From Arthrobacter sp. MSA 4-2 (GTDB taxonomy: Bacteria > Actinomycetota > Actinomycetes > Actinomycetales > Micrococcaceae), in contig NZ_JAEKGC010000007.1 in the NCBI RefSeq assembly GCF_016405885.1, positions 124,001-188,000 of the forward strand: DNA of 64,000 nt, read 5' to 3'. This document shows, piece after piece, positions 1 through 8,794 of this stretch. Numbering within the stretch: position 1 is the stretch's first letter; each line of letters opens with the position of its first letter. Made by a program: the position numbers and the translations under genes. Under the pieces are notes generated by a model. That model searched no databases. It saw only the letters and a program-made list of their open reading frames with translations, and was not told the DNA's origin.

Positions 1-1
1 C

Positions 2-433
2 GGAAGCCTCCTTGGTTCGCTCGTGGCCGAGGGGATTGAGAAGCGGTTGGGACGCTCCCGGTCCCTGGCCGTGGCGATCCTTGCGAGCGTGCCACTCGTC
101 GGCATGCCGGCCGTGACCGCAGACCCGGTGCTCGTTGGCCTGGCCTTCTTCCTGGGCGGGGTGGCCATCGCCGTCTGGAACGTCGTTTCGGTCTCGCTGC
201 GGCAGCGGATCACTCCGGACCGGCTGCTCGGACGGGTCAACAGCGCCTACCGCCTGCTGGCCTGGGGCACGATGCCGGCGGGCGCGGCCGCCGGGGGGCT
301 GCTGGCCCAGTACTTCGGCCTGACAACGGTGTTCGCTTCGATGGGCATCCTGTCCCTGGTGCTGCTGCTCGGAATGCGGGTAGTGACCGAACCGGCCATT
401 GAGGCCGCGGAGCGTGATATCGAAGCCGCCTGA
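2..433 (+). CDS. MFS transporter, C-terminal part (5' end outside window)
   Basis: The reading frame is already open at the left edge, so only the last 143 residues are present. They contain about four hydrophobic segments (near residues 23-40, 46-66, 83-103 and 108-128). Between the second and third lies the cytoplasmic loop SLRQRITPDRLLGRVNSAYR, a pattern characteristic of the MFS_3 (EntS-like) exporter group, in which a basic loop with GRV follows a proline. The tail is short and acidic. The natural substrate cannot be judged from this fragment; relatives export siderophores, drugs or other small molecules. The next gene is convergent, so it says little about function. Confidence 0.75.
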   Translation, partial: GSLLGSLVAEGIEKRLGRSRSLAVAILASVPLVGMPAVTADPVLVGLAFFLGGVAIAVWNVVSVSLRQRITPDRLLGRVNSAYRLLAWGTMPAGAAAGGLLAQYFGLTTVFASMGILSLVLLLGMRVVTEPAIEAAERDIEAA

Positions 434-524
434 GCCGCGGAACGACGTCGTGGGCGCCTGAGTGGGCGCCGCAGTGACGGACGGCGGCCCGCCGGACCGT
501 CCGCCCCGGCCGCGCAGCGCCCTC

Positions 525-563
525 GGCCGGTTCAGCGCAGTTCTGGCCGGTTCAGCGCAGTTC
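525..563. repeat. Tandem 20-bp duplication across the acetyltransferase stop codon
   Basis: The 19-nt unit GGCCGGTTCAGCGCAGTTC occurs at 525-543 and again at 545-563, a period of 20. The second copy contains the stop codon of the minus-strand GNAT gene and its last codons; the first lies just beyond the gene. It looks like a recent local duplication. Confidence 0.85.
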
Positions 564-1019
564 GAGGATCAGTTCCTTGACCACGGCGCCGCGGGCGTTG
601 GCGAAACCCTGGGCCTCGCCCACGCGCTGGAAGCCCCACCGCTCAAGGATGCGGATCGAGCTGACGTTGTCGACCACGGCCCGGGCACGCAGGGGGCGTT
701 CGGTCACCTCGGCGAGGAACTGGCCCACCGCCGCCGTCGTGATGCCCTGACCCCAGCGGGCCTTGTCCACCCAGTAGCTGATTTCGGGGGTCTCCTCGTC
801 CTTGTAGGCGAGGATGCTGCCGACGACCTCGCCGTCCGCGAGGATGGTGCGCACCGTGATCTTCGGGTTGTTGAGGATGTCCTGCCAGTGGTGGTCGAAC
901 ACCCCGCGGTCCGATGGATTCTTCGCGGCGAAGCCCGCCATGTGGTTGGCGCTCGGGTCCAGCTGGTGGGTGAAGAACTTATCCAGGTCGGCGGCTTCAA
1001 CGGGGCGGAGTTCAATCAC
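552..1019 (-). CDS. GNAT family N-acetyltransferase (RimJ/RimL-like)
   Basis: This 155-residue protein has the usual single-domain GNAT length. It opens with the ELRPVEAADLDKFF strand-helix typical of Acetyltransf_3 proteins. The acetyl-CoA loop is near residues 88-100 (ARWGQGITTAAV, the Q/R-x-x-G-x-G/A pyrophosphate-binding pattern). The conserved DNVSSIRILERWGF helix follows, with the Asn and aromatic residues seen in ribosomal-protein and small-molecule acetyltransferases. The start is GTG with no clear Shine-Dalgarno. It is transcribed towards the MFS fragment and away from the TetR gene. The acceptor substrate is unknown; a role in amine detoxification or protein alpha-amine acetylation would be inference. 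Confidence 0.8.
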   Translation of the reverse strand: MIELRPVEAADLDKFFTHQLDPSANHMAGFAAKNPSDRGVFDHHWQDILNNPKITVRTILADGEVVGSILAYKDEETPEISYWVDKARWGQGITTAAVGQFLAEVTERPLRARAVVDNVSSIRILERWGFQRVGEAQGFANARGAVVKELILELR

Positions 1020-1096
1020 GGCGGAACTTTCGGTTAGGAGGCACTGTCGGTATCGGTAAAGAACCAGCGTACCTGCGGGTCAGGCGGATGCCGGGC

Positions 1097-1708
1097 TCAG
1101 GCGTTCAGCGCGGCCCAGGCCATGTTCTCCAGGAGGAGACGCAGGCCGCCGAGATCCCTGCTGCTCCTGCTGCCCTGGGTGGTGTGCGGGGTCGAGTTGA
1201 TGAGTCCGAACACCGCATGGGCCTTCCGGCGCAGCTGCACGAGGTCCGCACCCGGGGTGCGGTCGGCCATCGCCTCGACCCACACCTCGAGGTAGCGGCG
1301 CTGCAGCGACCTCACCGTTTGGGCGTCCTCCCGGGACAGGCTGCTGAGGTCGCGGTCCTGGACGCGGATGACGTTGGCGTTGCTGAGGGCGAAATCGACC
1401 TGGAACTCGATGAGTCCGCGCAGAGCGCTGTCGGCGTCGGCGGAGTTGGCCAGGACGGCGCGGCCGCCGTCGAGGAGGTCCTCGCTGACTCCGGTCAGCA
1501 GCGCCGAGAGCACTGCGGGCTTGCCGCTGAAGTGCCGGTAAACAGCCGGCCCGCTGACGCCTGCGGCAGCGCCGAGGTCCTCAATGGAGACACCGTTGTA
1601 CCCGCGCTCGGCGAAAAGCTGGGCGGCCGCGCCCAGGAGGGCGGCGCGCCGCGAGGCCTTGGCCAGGCTGCGGCCCGTGACCCGGTCGACGGTGGGCGGT
1701 GATTCCAT
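1097..1708 (-). CDS. TetR/AcrR family regulator, probable repressor of the adjacent leucine-catabolic operon
   Basis: Of 203 residues, about 17-64 form the TetR N-terminal helix-turn-helix, with AERGYNGVSIEDLGAAAGVS and the recognition-helix end AVYRHF. The rest is an all-helical ligand-binding region without close motif matches. It is divergent from the acyl-CoA carboxylase operon, and the 115-bp gap holds two GGTTAR-N6-CTAACY dyads. That arrangement is typical of an autoregulated local repressor. In Mycobacterium tuberculosis a TetR gene (Rv2506) sits in the same place next to the equivalent acc/sco cluster. The inducer is probably an acyl-CoA of the pathway, but nothing in the sequence proves this. 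A GGGGGA ribosome site lies upstream of the ATG. Confidence 0.85.
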   Translation of the reverse strand: MESPPTVDRVTGRSLAKASRRAALLGAAAQLFAERGYNGVSIEDLGAAAGVSGPAVYRHFSGKPAVLSALLTGVSEDLLDGGRAVLANSADADSALRGLIEFQVDFALSNANVIRVQDRDLSSLSREDAQTVRSLQRRYLEVWVEAMADRTPGADLVQLRRKAHAVFGLINSTPHTTQGSRSSRDLGGLRLLLENMAWAALNA

Positions 1709-1757
1709 GAAAATATCCCCCTGTTGGTGTGTGTGCTCTTATTGTGGTGGACAGGCC

Positions 1758-1800
1758 GGTTAATAGCCACTAACCTAAACTCGGTTAGCGCTTACTAACT
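1758..1800. promoter_or_regulatory. Paired palindromic operators between tetR-type gene and leucine operon
   Basis: Four alternating half-sites are present: GGTTAA (1758-1763), CTAACC (1770-1775), GGTTAG (1783-1788) and CTAACT (1795-1800). They form two 18-bp dyads, GGTTAATAGCCACTAACC and GGTTAGCGCTTACTAACT, each with a 6-bp centre and set 25 bp apart. This suits two TetR dimers covering the divergent promoters. The individual -10 and -35 boxes could not be placed with confidence because the region is rich in TAA/TTA. Confidence 0.75.
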
Positions 1801-1823
1801 TAAGTCGTTTGAGGGAAGAGTCG

Positions 1824-3428
1824 ATGGAGACGCTCACGTCGAAGGTGGACACCACCTCGCTGGAATTCTTGGAGAACGACGAGGCGCAGCGCCGCCTGGC
1901 CGCAGAACTCCGCGGCCGCCTCGCGGAAACCGCCCTGGGCGGACCCCCGCGGTCCCGGGAACGCCACGTGGCCCGCGGCAAGCTCCTGCCGCGCGAACGC
2001 ATCGACTTCCTGCTCGACGACGGCAGCCCCTTCCTCGAGATCGCACCGCTGGCGGCCAACGGCATGTACGGCGACGAGTCCCCGGGTGCCGGCGTCATCG
2101 CGGGCATCGGCCTGGTCCACGGCCGGCACGTGCTGGTCATCTCGAATGACGCGACGGTCAAGGGCGGCACCTACTACCCGCTCACGGTGAAGAAGCACCT
2201 GCGGGCCCAGGAGATTGCGCTCGAGAACAACCTGCCGTGCGTCTACCTCGTCGACTCGGGCGGGGCCTACCTGCCGAAGCAGGACGAGGTGTTCCCCGAC
2301 CGCGACCACTTCGGCCGCATCTTCTACAACCAGGCCACCCTGTCGGCGCGGAAGATCCCCCAGATCGCCGCCGTGATGGGCTCCTGCACCGCAGGCGGCG
2401 CCTACGTCCCCGCCATGAGCGATGAAACGGTGATCGTCCGGAACCAGGGCACCATCTTCCTGGGCGGGCCGCCGCTGGTGAAGGCCGCCATCGGCGAGGT
2501 CGTCACGGCGGAGGAACTCGGCGGGGGCGAGCTTCACTCCCGGGTCTCAGGAGTCACCGACCACCTCGCGGAGAACGACCACCACGCCCTGGAGATCGTG
2601 CGCGACATCATCTCGACCCTCCCGGTCCACCGGCCGGCGGAGGAGACCGTTCCGGTGCAGCCGCCCGCCGTCGACACCGACGAGCTCTACGGCGCCGTGC
2701 CGGTTGACGTCAACGCCTCCTACGACGTCCGCGAGGTCATCGCCCGCCTCGTCGACGGAAGCCTCTTCCACGAGTTCAAGCGCGACTACGGCACCACGCT
2801 GGTTACCGGCTTCGCCACCCTGCACGGGCACAAGGTCGGGATCGTCGCCAACAACGGAGTGCTCTTCAGCGAGTCGGCGCTCAAGGGCGCCCACTTCATC
2901 GAACTGTGCGACCAGCGCGGCATCCCGCTGATCTTCCTGCAGAACATCTCCGGCTTCATGGTCGGCAGGGACTCCGAGGCCGGCGGCATCGCCAAGAACG
3001 GGGCCAAGATGGTCACCGCGGTGGCCACCTGCCGGGTTCCCAAGCTCACCGTGGTGATCGGGGGCTCCTTCGGGGCGGGCAACTATTCGATGTGCGGACG
3101 GGCCTACTCCCCGCGCTTCCTGTGGATGTGGCCGGCGAGCCGCATCTCCGTCATGGGCGGCAATCAGGCCTCCTCGGTGCTCAGCACGGTCAAGCGCGAC
3201 CAGCTTGAGGCCCGCGGGGAAGCATGGAGCGCCGAGGAGGAAGCGGCCTTCACCGCCCCGATCCGGGAGCAGTACGAGGCCCAGGGAAGCCCCTACTATT
3301 CGACGGCCCGGCTGTGGGACGACGGCATCATCGACCCCGCCGACACCCGCACCGTGCTCGGCCTCGCCCTTGACGTGTGCGCCAGCACCCCGCTGCCGGA
3401 GACCTCCTTCGGCCTCTTCCGGATGTGA
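1824..3428 (+). CDS. accD1: Acyl-CoA carboxylase beta (carboxyltransferase) subunit, probable 3-methylcrotonyl-CoA carboxylase
   Basis: The 534-residue protein has paired N- and C-terminal carboxyltransferase domains (about 25-280 and 285-525). Visible motifs are [51 protein letters not shown] and [20 protein letters not shown], in the order and form of methylcrotonyl-CoA carboxylase beta rather than propionyl- or acetyl-CoA carboxylase. The ATG at 1824 has GAGGGAAGAG just upstream and is preferred to an in-frame TTG at 1809. It is the first gene of the operon. It should transfer carboxyl from biotin to 3-methylcrotonyl-CoA, giving 3-methylglutaconyl-CoA in leucine breakdown. The symbol follows the M. 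tuberculosis AccD1 equivalent; exact acyl specificity is inferred from context. Confidence 0.88.
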   Translation: METLTSKVDTTSLEFLENDEAQRRLAAELRGRLAETALGGPPRSRERHVARGKLLPRERIDFLLDDGSPFLEIAPLAANGMYGDESPGAGVIAGIGLVHGRHVLVISNDATVKGGTYYPLTVKKHLRAQEIALENNLPCVYLVDSGGAYLPKQDEVFPDRDHFGRIFYNQATLSARKIPQIAAVMGSCTAGGAYVPAMSDETVIVRNQGTIFLGGPPLVKAAIGEVVTAEELGGGELHSRVSGVTDHLAENDHHALEIVRDIISTLPVHRPAEETVPVQPPAVDTDELYGAVPVDVNASYDVREVIARLVDGSLFHEFKRDYGTTLVTGFATLHGHKVGIVANNGVLFSESALKGAHFIELCDQRGIPLIFLQNISGFMVGRDSEAGGIAKNGAKMVTAVATCRVPKLTVVIGGSFGAGNYSMCGRAYSPRFLWMWPASRISVMGGNQASSVLSTVKRDQLEARGEAWSAEEEAAFTAPIREQYEAQGSPYYSTARLWDDGIIDPADTRTVLGLALDVCASTPLPETSFGLFRM

Positions 3429-3439
3429 GAGAACTGCCC

Positions 3440-5626
3440 ATGACTGCTCCCCACCAGCCGCCGTTCTCGACGGTCCTTGTTGCCAACCGCGGCGAGATCG
3501 CCTGCCGGGTCATCCGTACCCTGCGCTCCCTGGGCATCCGTTCCGTCGCCGTCTACAGCGACGCCGACGCCGGGGCCCGCCACGTCCGGGAGGCCGACAC
3601 CGCCGTGCGGATTGGCCCCGCCTCCGCCGCCGAGAGCTACCTCAGCGCCGAGGCGATCCTCGCCGCCTGCCGGCGGACCGGAGCCGAAGCGGTCCACCCG
3701 GGCTATGGGTTCCTCAGCGAGAACGCCGGGTTCGCCCGGGCGCTGGCGGAGGAGGGCATCGTCTTCATCGGCCCGGACGTTCACGCCCTGAACGTCATGG
3801 GCGACAAGATCCGCTCGAAGAATCACGTGGCAGGCCACGGCGTGCCCGTCGTTCCCGGGCTCGCGGAGCCGGGCCTGACGGACGAGCAGCTGATCGAGGC
3901 CGCAGGAGACATTGGCTACCCGCTGCTCATCAAGCCCTCGGCCGGCGGCGGCGGCAAGGGCATGCACGCCGTGTACGAGCCGGCGGAACTGCCGGCGGTG
4001 CTGCTGACCGCCCGGCGCGTTGCCGCCTCCGCGTTCGGCGACGACACCCTGTTTCTCGAACGGCTCATCCCCACGCCGCGCCACATCGAGGTTCAGGTGC
4101 TGGCCGACCAGCACGGGAACGTCATCCACCTGGGGGAGCGCGAGTGCTCCCTGCAGCGCCGCCACCAAAAGGTCATCGAGGAGGCGCCGTCGGCCCTGCT
4201 CACCGAGGCGACCCGCGCACGCATCGGCGAGGCCGCCTGCAACGCCGCACGCAGCGTGGACTACACCGGGGCGGGAACGGTCGAATTCCTCGTCTCGGAT
4301 GCCTCGCCGGACGAGTTCTTCTTCATGGAGATGAATACGCGCCTGCAGGTGGAGCACCCGGTGACCGAACTCGTCACCGGCGTCGACTTGGTCGAGTGGC
4401 AGGTGCGCATCGCCGGTGGGGAGGCGCTCGCCTTCGGGCAGGACGACGTCGTCCTCACCGGCCACGCCGTTGAGGCGCGGGTCTACGCGGAGAATCCCGA
4501 GGCAGGCTTCCTTCCCTCCTCTGGCACTGTGTTGCGCCTCGAGGAACCGGCGGGCGAGGGGATCCGGGTGGACAGCTCGCTCCTGCCCGGACTCACCATC
4601 CCGGCCGCCTACGATCCGATGCTCTCCAAGGTCATCGCGTGGGGTGCCGACCGGACCGAGGCGCTCGACCGGCTCGATACCGCCCTCGCCTCCTCAGTGG
4701 TGCTCGGCATCGACACCAACACCGAATACCTGCGCCTGCTCATCGGCGACGAGGACGTCCGGGCCGCCCGGCTCGACACCACGCTGATCGAGCGGAAACT
4801 GCCGGGGCTTGCCTTCCGGACCGTCACCGACGCCGAGCTCGCCGTCCTCGCCGTCGGGATGCTCACGTCCGATCCGCAGGGCGATGGCTCCGGCAGCTCT
4901 CCTGCCGCAGCGGCGGAGCTGCCGCCGTGGCAGCGCCGGGACGGCTTCCGGCTGGGCGTGCCCCAGCCGCGCCGGCTGAGCCTCGAGGTGGGCCCCGACG
5001 ACGTCCGTGAGGTATCGATCCTTCCTGCCGACTCCGCGGGGCCGGATGGGACGTTCGCGGTCGCCGTCGACGGTGGGCCAACCCACACCGTTCGGCTCGA
5101 TCCGGCAGGTGGCGCCGTCGTGGACGGCGTGCGCACCGGTGTGGCGATGGTGCACGCCGACGGCGTGTCCTGGCTGGGGGAGGACGGCTGGTCGGTCTCG
5201 GTGCGCCGGCTCAGCCGCAGCGCCCGCCTGCAGGCCCAGCTCGCGCTGGTGGCCCGCGCCGCCGGAAACGCCGATCCGCTCGTGCGAAGCCCCATGCCGG
5301 GCACCGTCGTCTCGGTGTCCGTCAGCGACGGTGACGCCGTCGAGGAGGGCCAGGTGCTCCTGGCCGTCGAAGCGATGAAGATGGAGCACCAGCTCCGGGC
5401 CGCCGTCGCCGGAACCGTCCACCTCACCCTGAAGCCTGGAGACCTGGTGCGGGCCGATCAGGTGGTCGCAAGCATCCATGTCGAGGAGGCCGTCCCGGCA
5501 GGAGACTCCGCCGGGCAGGACGCGGCCGATCAGGAAACTGCAGGTCAGGAAACAGCAGCGCAGGAACCAACAGCGCAGCAAACAGCAGCGCAGGAACCAA
5601 CAGCGAAGGAAGTATCAGCACGATGA
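3440..5626 (+). CDS. accA1: Acyl-CoA carboxylase alpha subunit: biotin carboxylase fused to biotin carrier domain
   Basis: The protein has 728 residues. The biotin carboxylase domain (about 10-455) begins [17 protein letters not shown], has the ATP-grasp glycine loop [11 protein letters not shown], and the active-site segment [15 protein letters not shown] linker domain leads to a biotin carrier domain with VEAMKMEH, where Lys647 is the biotinylation site. After the carrier domain there is an unusual Gln/Ala/Thr/Glu tail of about 45 residues made of repeats (see the repeat at 5551-5605). The ATG at 3440 lies 11 nt after the beta subunit stop. The stop overlaps the next start as ATGA, implying coupled translation. 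It partners the beta subunit in 3-methylcrotonyl-CoA carboxylation. Confidence 0.9.
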   Translation: MTAPHQPPFSTVLVANRGEIACRVIRTLRSLGIRSVAVYSDADAGARHVREADTAVRIGPASAAESYLSAEAILAACRRTGAEAVHPGYGFLSENAGFARALAEEGIVFIGPDVHALNVMGDKIRSKNHVAGHGVPVVPGLAEPGLTDEQLIEAAGDIGYPLLIKPSAGGGGKGMHAVYEPAELPAVLLTARRVAASAFGDDTLFLERLIPTPRHIEVQVLADQHGNVIHLGERECSLQRRHQKVIEEAPSALLTEATRARIGEAACNAARSVDYTGAGTVEFLVSDASPDEFFFMEMNTRLQVEHPVTELVTGVDLVEWQVRIAGGEALAFGQDDVVLTGHAVEARVYAENPEAGFLPSSGTVLRLEEPAGEGIRVDSSLLPGLTIPAAYDPMLSKVIAWGADRTEALDRLDTALASSVVLGIDTNTEYLRLLIGDEDVRAARLDTTLIERKLPGLAFRTVTDAELAVLAVGMLTSDPQGDGSGSSPAAAAELPPWQRRDGFRLGVPQPRRLSLEVGPDDVREVSILPADSAGPDGTFAVAVDGGPTHTVRLDPAGGAVVDGVRTGVAMVHADGVSWLGEDGWSVSVRRLSRSARLQAQLALVARAAGNADPLVRSPMPGTVVSVSVSDGDAVEEGQVLLAVEAMKMEHQLRAAVAGTVHLTLKPGDLVRADQVVASIHVEEAVPAGDSAGQDAADQETAGQETAAQEPTAQQTAAQEPTAKEVSAR
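5551..5605 (+). repeat. 30-bp period repeat encoding the carboxylase C-terminal tail
   Basis: A 25-nt block starting AACAGCAGCGCAGGAACC is repeated exactly at 5551-5575 and 5581-5605. It encodes two copies of a [14 protein letters not shown] decapeptide, preceded by looser ETAGQ units. The stretch is visibly richer in A than the rest of the gene, which suggests a recently expanded, poorly constrained tail. Confidence 0.85.
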
Positions 5627-6795
5627 ACTTTGAACTGTCTGAGGAATACCAGGACCTCGTCGACACAGTGCGCGAATTCGCCGACGAGGTTGTCGCGCCG
5701 GTTTCCGCCAAGCACGACGAGGAGCACAGCTTCCCCTACGACGTGGTGAAGCAGATGGCGGACATGGGCCTGTTCGGCCTGCCGTTCCCCGAGGAATACG
5801 GCGGAATGGGTGGCGACTACTTCGCGCTGTGCCTCGCGCTCGAACAGCTCGCCCGGGTCGACCAGTCCGTGGCCATCACCCTCGAGGCCGGTGTCTCCCT
5901 GGGCGCCATGCCGATTTACCGGTTCGGCACCGAGGAACAGAAGCAGACCTGGCTGCCGTCCCTGGCCTCCGGCAAGGCCCTCGGCGGCTTTGGCCTGACC
6001 GAATCCGAGGCCGGCTCCGACGCCTCCGGCACCCGCACCACCGCACGGCTCGAGGACGGCCCGAACGGCCGCGAATGGGTCATCAACGGCACCAAGGAGT
6101 TCATCACCAACTCCGGCACCGACATCACGAGCCTGGTCACGGTCACCGCGGTGACTGGCACCTCCGAGGGCCCCAACGGGTCGGTGAAGAAGGAAATTTC
6201 GACGATCCTCGTTCCCTCGAACACCCCCGGTTTCACCGCCGAGAAGGCCTACAACAAGGTCGGCTGGAACGCCTCCGACACCCACCCGCTGACCCTGCGC
6301 GACGTCCGCGTTCCCGAGGCAAACCTGCTGGGCACCCGCGGGCGCGGCTACGCGAACTTCCTGCAGATCCTCGATGAGGGCCGGATCGCCATCGCAGCGC
6401 TCGCCACCGGTGCGGCGCAGGGCTGCGTTGAGCAGTCGCTGCGGTACGCCAAGGAACGCCAGGCGTTCGGCACCAACATCGGCTCCTACCAGTCGATCCA
6501 GTTCAAGATCGCCCGCATGCAGGCCCGGGCGCACACTGCACGCCTTGCCTACTACGACGCCGCGTCGCGGATGCTCGCCGGCAAGCCGTTCAAGACACAG
6601 GCCTCCATCGCCAAGCTGGTCGCCGGCGAGGCGGCAATGGATAACGCAAGGGACGCAACCCAGATCTTCGGCGGGTACGGTTTCATCAACGAGTTCACCG
6701 TCTCCCGGCACTATCGGGATTCGAAGATCCTCGAAATCGGCGAGGGCACCACCGAGGTTCAGCTCATGCTGATCGCACGCGAGTTGGGCCTGTAA
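5623..6795 (+). CDS. Acyl-CoA dehydrogenase, probable isovaleryl-CoA dehydrogenase
   Basis: At 390 residues it has the standard acyl-CoA dehydrogenase layout: N-terminal helical domain, beta domain with the FAD/substrate signature [11 protein letters not shown], and C-terminal helical domain with [25 protein letters not shown] and IGEGTTEVQ near the end. It equals FadE19 (Rv2500c) by position next to the accA1/accD1 pair in mycobacteria. It should oxidise isovaleryl-CoA to 3-methylcrotonyl-CoA with FAD, passing electrons to ETF. Short branched-chain specificity is inferred from the operon; the residue placing the catalytic glutamate was not resolved. The start overlaps the carboxylase stop (ATGA). 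A 30-nt gap with a GAAGGAGAAG ribosome site precedes the next gene. Confidence 0.88.
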   Translation: MNFELSEEYQDLVDTVREFADEVVAPVSAKHDEEHSFPYDVVKQMADMGLFGLPFPEEYGGMGGDYFALCLALEQLARVDQSVAITLEAGVSLGAMPIYRFGTEEQKQTWLPSLASGKALGGFGLTESEAGSDASGTRTTARLEDGPNGREWVINGTKEFITNSGTDITSLVTVTAVTGTSEGPNGSVKKEISTILVPSNTPGFTAEKAYNKVGWNASDTHPLTLRDVRVPEANLLGTRGRGYANFLQILDEGRIAIAALATGAAQGCVEQSLRYAKERQAFGTNIGSYQSIQFKIARMQARAHTARLAYYDAASRMLAGKPFKTQASIAKLVAGEAAMDNARDATQIFGGYGFINEFTVSRHYRDSKILEIGEGTTEVQLMLIARELGL

Positions 6796-6825
6796 CCTGC
6801 CAGCAATGGAGTTGAAGGAGAAGCA

Positions 6826-7608
6826 GTGATCGACAAAGTTGTGGCAAGCGCCGCGGAGGCCGTCGCCGACATCCAGGACGGGGCAAGCCTCGCCGTGGGC
6901 GGGTTTGGCCTGTGCGGGATTCCCTCGGTTCTGATCGACGCCCTGCACGCGCAGGGCACCGGGAACCTTGAAACGATCAGCAACAACTGCGGGGTGGACG
7001 AATGGGGGCTCGGTGTCCTGCTGATGGACCACCGGATCCGCCGCACCATCAGCTCCTACGTGGGTGAGAACAAGGAGTTTGCCCGCCAGTACCTTTCGGG
7101 CGAACTGGAGGTCGAGCTGACCCCGCAGGGCACCCTCGCCGAAAAGCTCCGGGCCGGCGGCGCGGGCATCCCGGCGTTTTACACCACCGCCGGGGTGGGC
7201 ACCCTCGTGAGCGAGGGCGGGCTGCCGCAGAAGTACGACGCCGATGGGAACGTTCTCATCTCCTCCAAACCCAAGGAGGTCCGGACCTTCGACGGCGTCG
7301 ACTACGTGCTCGAGGAATCGGTGCGCCCCGACTTCGCGCTGGTCCACGCCTGGAAGGGCGACCGCCACGGCAACCTCGTCTTCCATGCGACGGCCGCGAA
7401 CTTCAATCCGTTGTGCGCCCAGGCCGGGCGGATCACCATCGCGGAGGTCGAGGAACTGGTGGAGCCGGGGGAGCTCGATCCCGAACACGTCCATCTCCCC
7501 GGGATCTTCGTGCAGCGGGTGGTGCACGCGCCCGACGTCGAAAAGCGGATCGAGAAGCGAACCGTCTCGCTGTCGGCCACCGAACCATCACCAGCCAAGG
7601 AGGCCTGA
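6826..7608 (+). CDS. scoA: CoA-transferase subunit A (succinyl-CoA:3-ketoacid type)
   Basis: 260 residues with the family I CoA-transferase alpha-subunit motifs: [18 protein letters not shown] near residue 25 and [12 protein letters not shown] near residue 55. The rest of the protein, including [14 protein letters not shown], matches the A subunit of 3-oxoacid CoA-transferases. With subunit B it should activate acetoacetate, the end product of leucine breakdown, by taking CoA from succinyl-CoA. GTG start 8 nt after an AAGGAGAA-type ribosome site. Only 3 nt separate it from the B subunit, so the two are surely co-translated. The closest alternatives, acetate or butyrate CoA-transferases, cannot be excluded on motifs alone. 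Confidence 0.87.
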   Translation: MIDKVVASAAEAVADIQDGASLAVGGFGLCGIPSVLIDALHAQGTGNLETISNNCGVDEWGLGVLLMDHRIRRTISSYVGENKEFARQYLSGELEVELTPQGTLAEKLRAGGAGIPAFYTTAGVGTLVSEGGLPQKYDADGNVLISSKPKEVRTFDGVDYVLEESVRPDFALVHAWKGDRHGNLVFHATAANFNPLCAQAGRITIAEVEELVEPGELDPEHVHLPGIFVQRVVHAPDVEKRIEKRTVSLSATEPSPAKEA

Positions 7609-7611
7609 GAC

Positions 7612-8265
7612 GTGGCATTGACCAGGAATGAACTCGCGGCCCGCGTGGCCCGGGAGCTCGAAAACGGCCAGTACGTCAACCTCGGCATCGGAATGCCGAC
7701 GCTGATCCCGAACTACATTCCGGAGTCCGTCGAGGTTGTGCTTCACTCCGAGAACGGCATCCTCGGGGTGGGACCGTATCCGACGGAAGAGCAGCTGGAC
7801 CCCGACCTGATCAACGCCGGCAAGGAGACCGTGACTGTCAACGCCGGTGCGTCGTTCTTCGATTCGGCCGCGTCCTTCGGCATGGTCCGCGGCGGCCACG
7901 TCGACCTGGCCGTGCTCGGTGCGATGGAGGTCGCGGCGAACGGTGACCTGGCGAACTGGGTTATCCCGGGCAAGATGGTCAAGGGGATGGGCGGTGCCAT
8001 GGACCTCGTGTTCGGCGCCAAGCGGCTGATTGTGATGATGGAGCACGTCGACCGCACCGGGAATCCCAAGATCGTTGAACGCTGCTCCCTCCCGCTGACG
8101 GGCAAGGGCTGTGTCGACCGCATCATCACCGACCTCGCGGTGATCGACGTCGATGCCACCCGCGGGGGCGGAACGCTCGTGCTGCGCGAAACGGCACCGG
8201 GCGTGAGCGTTGACGAAGTCATCGCCCGGACCGGCGCTCCGCTTGAGGTCCGCATCGATGGGTGA
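7612..8265 (+). CDS. scoB: CoA-transferase subunit B
   Basis: 217 residues, the normal beta-subunit size. [14 protein letters not shown] near residues 24-37 is followed by SENGILGVG, in which Glu47 is the catalytic glutamate that forms the enzyme-CoA thioester. [20 protein letters not shown] and the C-terminal [14 protein letters not shown] segment are also family features. It works with the A subunit just upstream. The GTG start follows an AAGGAGG-type ribosome site in the end of scoA, and its end overlaps the MaoC gene by 8 nt. In M. tuberculosis scoA/scoB lie at the promoter end of the equivalent cluster; here they sit between the dehydrogenase and the hydratase. Confidence 0.88.
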   Translation: MALTRNELAARVARELENGQYVNLGIGMPTLIPNYIPESVEVVLHSENGILGVGPYPTEEQLDPDLINAGKETVTVNAGASFFDSAASFGMVRGGHVDLAVLGAMEVAANGDLANWVIPGKMVKGMGGAMDLVFGAKRLIVMMEHVDRTGNPKIVERCSLPLTGKGCVDRIITDLAVIDVDATRGGGTLVLRETAPGVSVDEVIARTGAPLEVRIDG

Positions 8266-8794
8266 GGCGCAGGAGCCGGGCGAGGTGATCGTGCAGCGCG
8301 GGCTCTACTTCGATGAGCTGAAGACGGGGGTGAGGTACGCCCACCGTCCGGGCCGTACGCTGACCGAGGCCGACAATGTGCTCTTCACGACCCTCACCAT
8401 GAACACACAGGGCCTTCACCTCGATGCCGCCTGGTCCCAGGGCCAGCCCTTCGGCCAGCGGCTCGTCAACTCGATGCTCACGCTGGCGACGCTCGTGGGC
8501 CAGTCGGTCACCCAGCTGACCCAGGGCACCATCGTGGCCCAGCTCGGGCTGACGGACATCCGGTTTCCCCATCCGCTCTTCCACGGCGACACCCTGTACA
8601 CCGAAACGGAGATCACCGGGGTGCGGGAATCGTCCTCCCGCCCCGGACAGGGCATCGTCACCATGGTGCACACCGGCCGGAACCAGGACGGCGTCGTCGT
8701 CGCTTCCGCGGAGCGCTCGGTCCTGATGTGGTCACGGGCAGGGCATGAGGCTGCAGGATCTGAGCCGGCCGGACGCGAGGCGGCGGGCTCGTGA
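8258..8794 (+). CDS. MaoC-like hydratase, probable methylglutaconyl-CoA hydratase
   Basis: 178 residues forming one hot-dog fold of the MaoC/hydratase-2 type. The active-site region [13 protein letters not shown] matches the N-x4-H-x-D pattern of R-specific enoyl-CoA hydratases. [17 protein letters not shown] is the second conserved strand. It corresponds by position to Rv2499c of M. tuberculosis, between the dehydrogenase/carboxylase genes and the CitE-like lyase. The inferred reaction is hydration of 3-methylglutaconyl-CoA; a MaoC fold predicts the (R)-HMG-CoA product. Its ATG at 8258 overlaps the scoB stop, and its own stop overlaps the next GTG. The final residues after about 160 ([16 protein letters not shown]) are low-complexity. 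Confidence 0.8.
   Translation: MGEAQEPGEVIVQRGLYFDELKTGVRYAHRPGRTLTEADNVLFTTLTMNTQGLHLDAAWSQGQPFGQRLVNSMLTLATLVGQSVTQLTQGTIVAQLGLTDIRFPHPLFHGDTLYTETEITGVRESSSRPGQGIVTMVHTGRNQDGVVVASAERSVLMWSRAGHEAAGSEPAGREAAGS

Noticed and set aside
5545-7527. A 660-codon open frame on the minus strand opposite the dehydrogenase and CoA-transferase genes
   Set aside because: It is a by-product of high GC in the third positions of the real genes: no domain motifs, biased composition, and well-conserved genes on the other strand.
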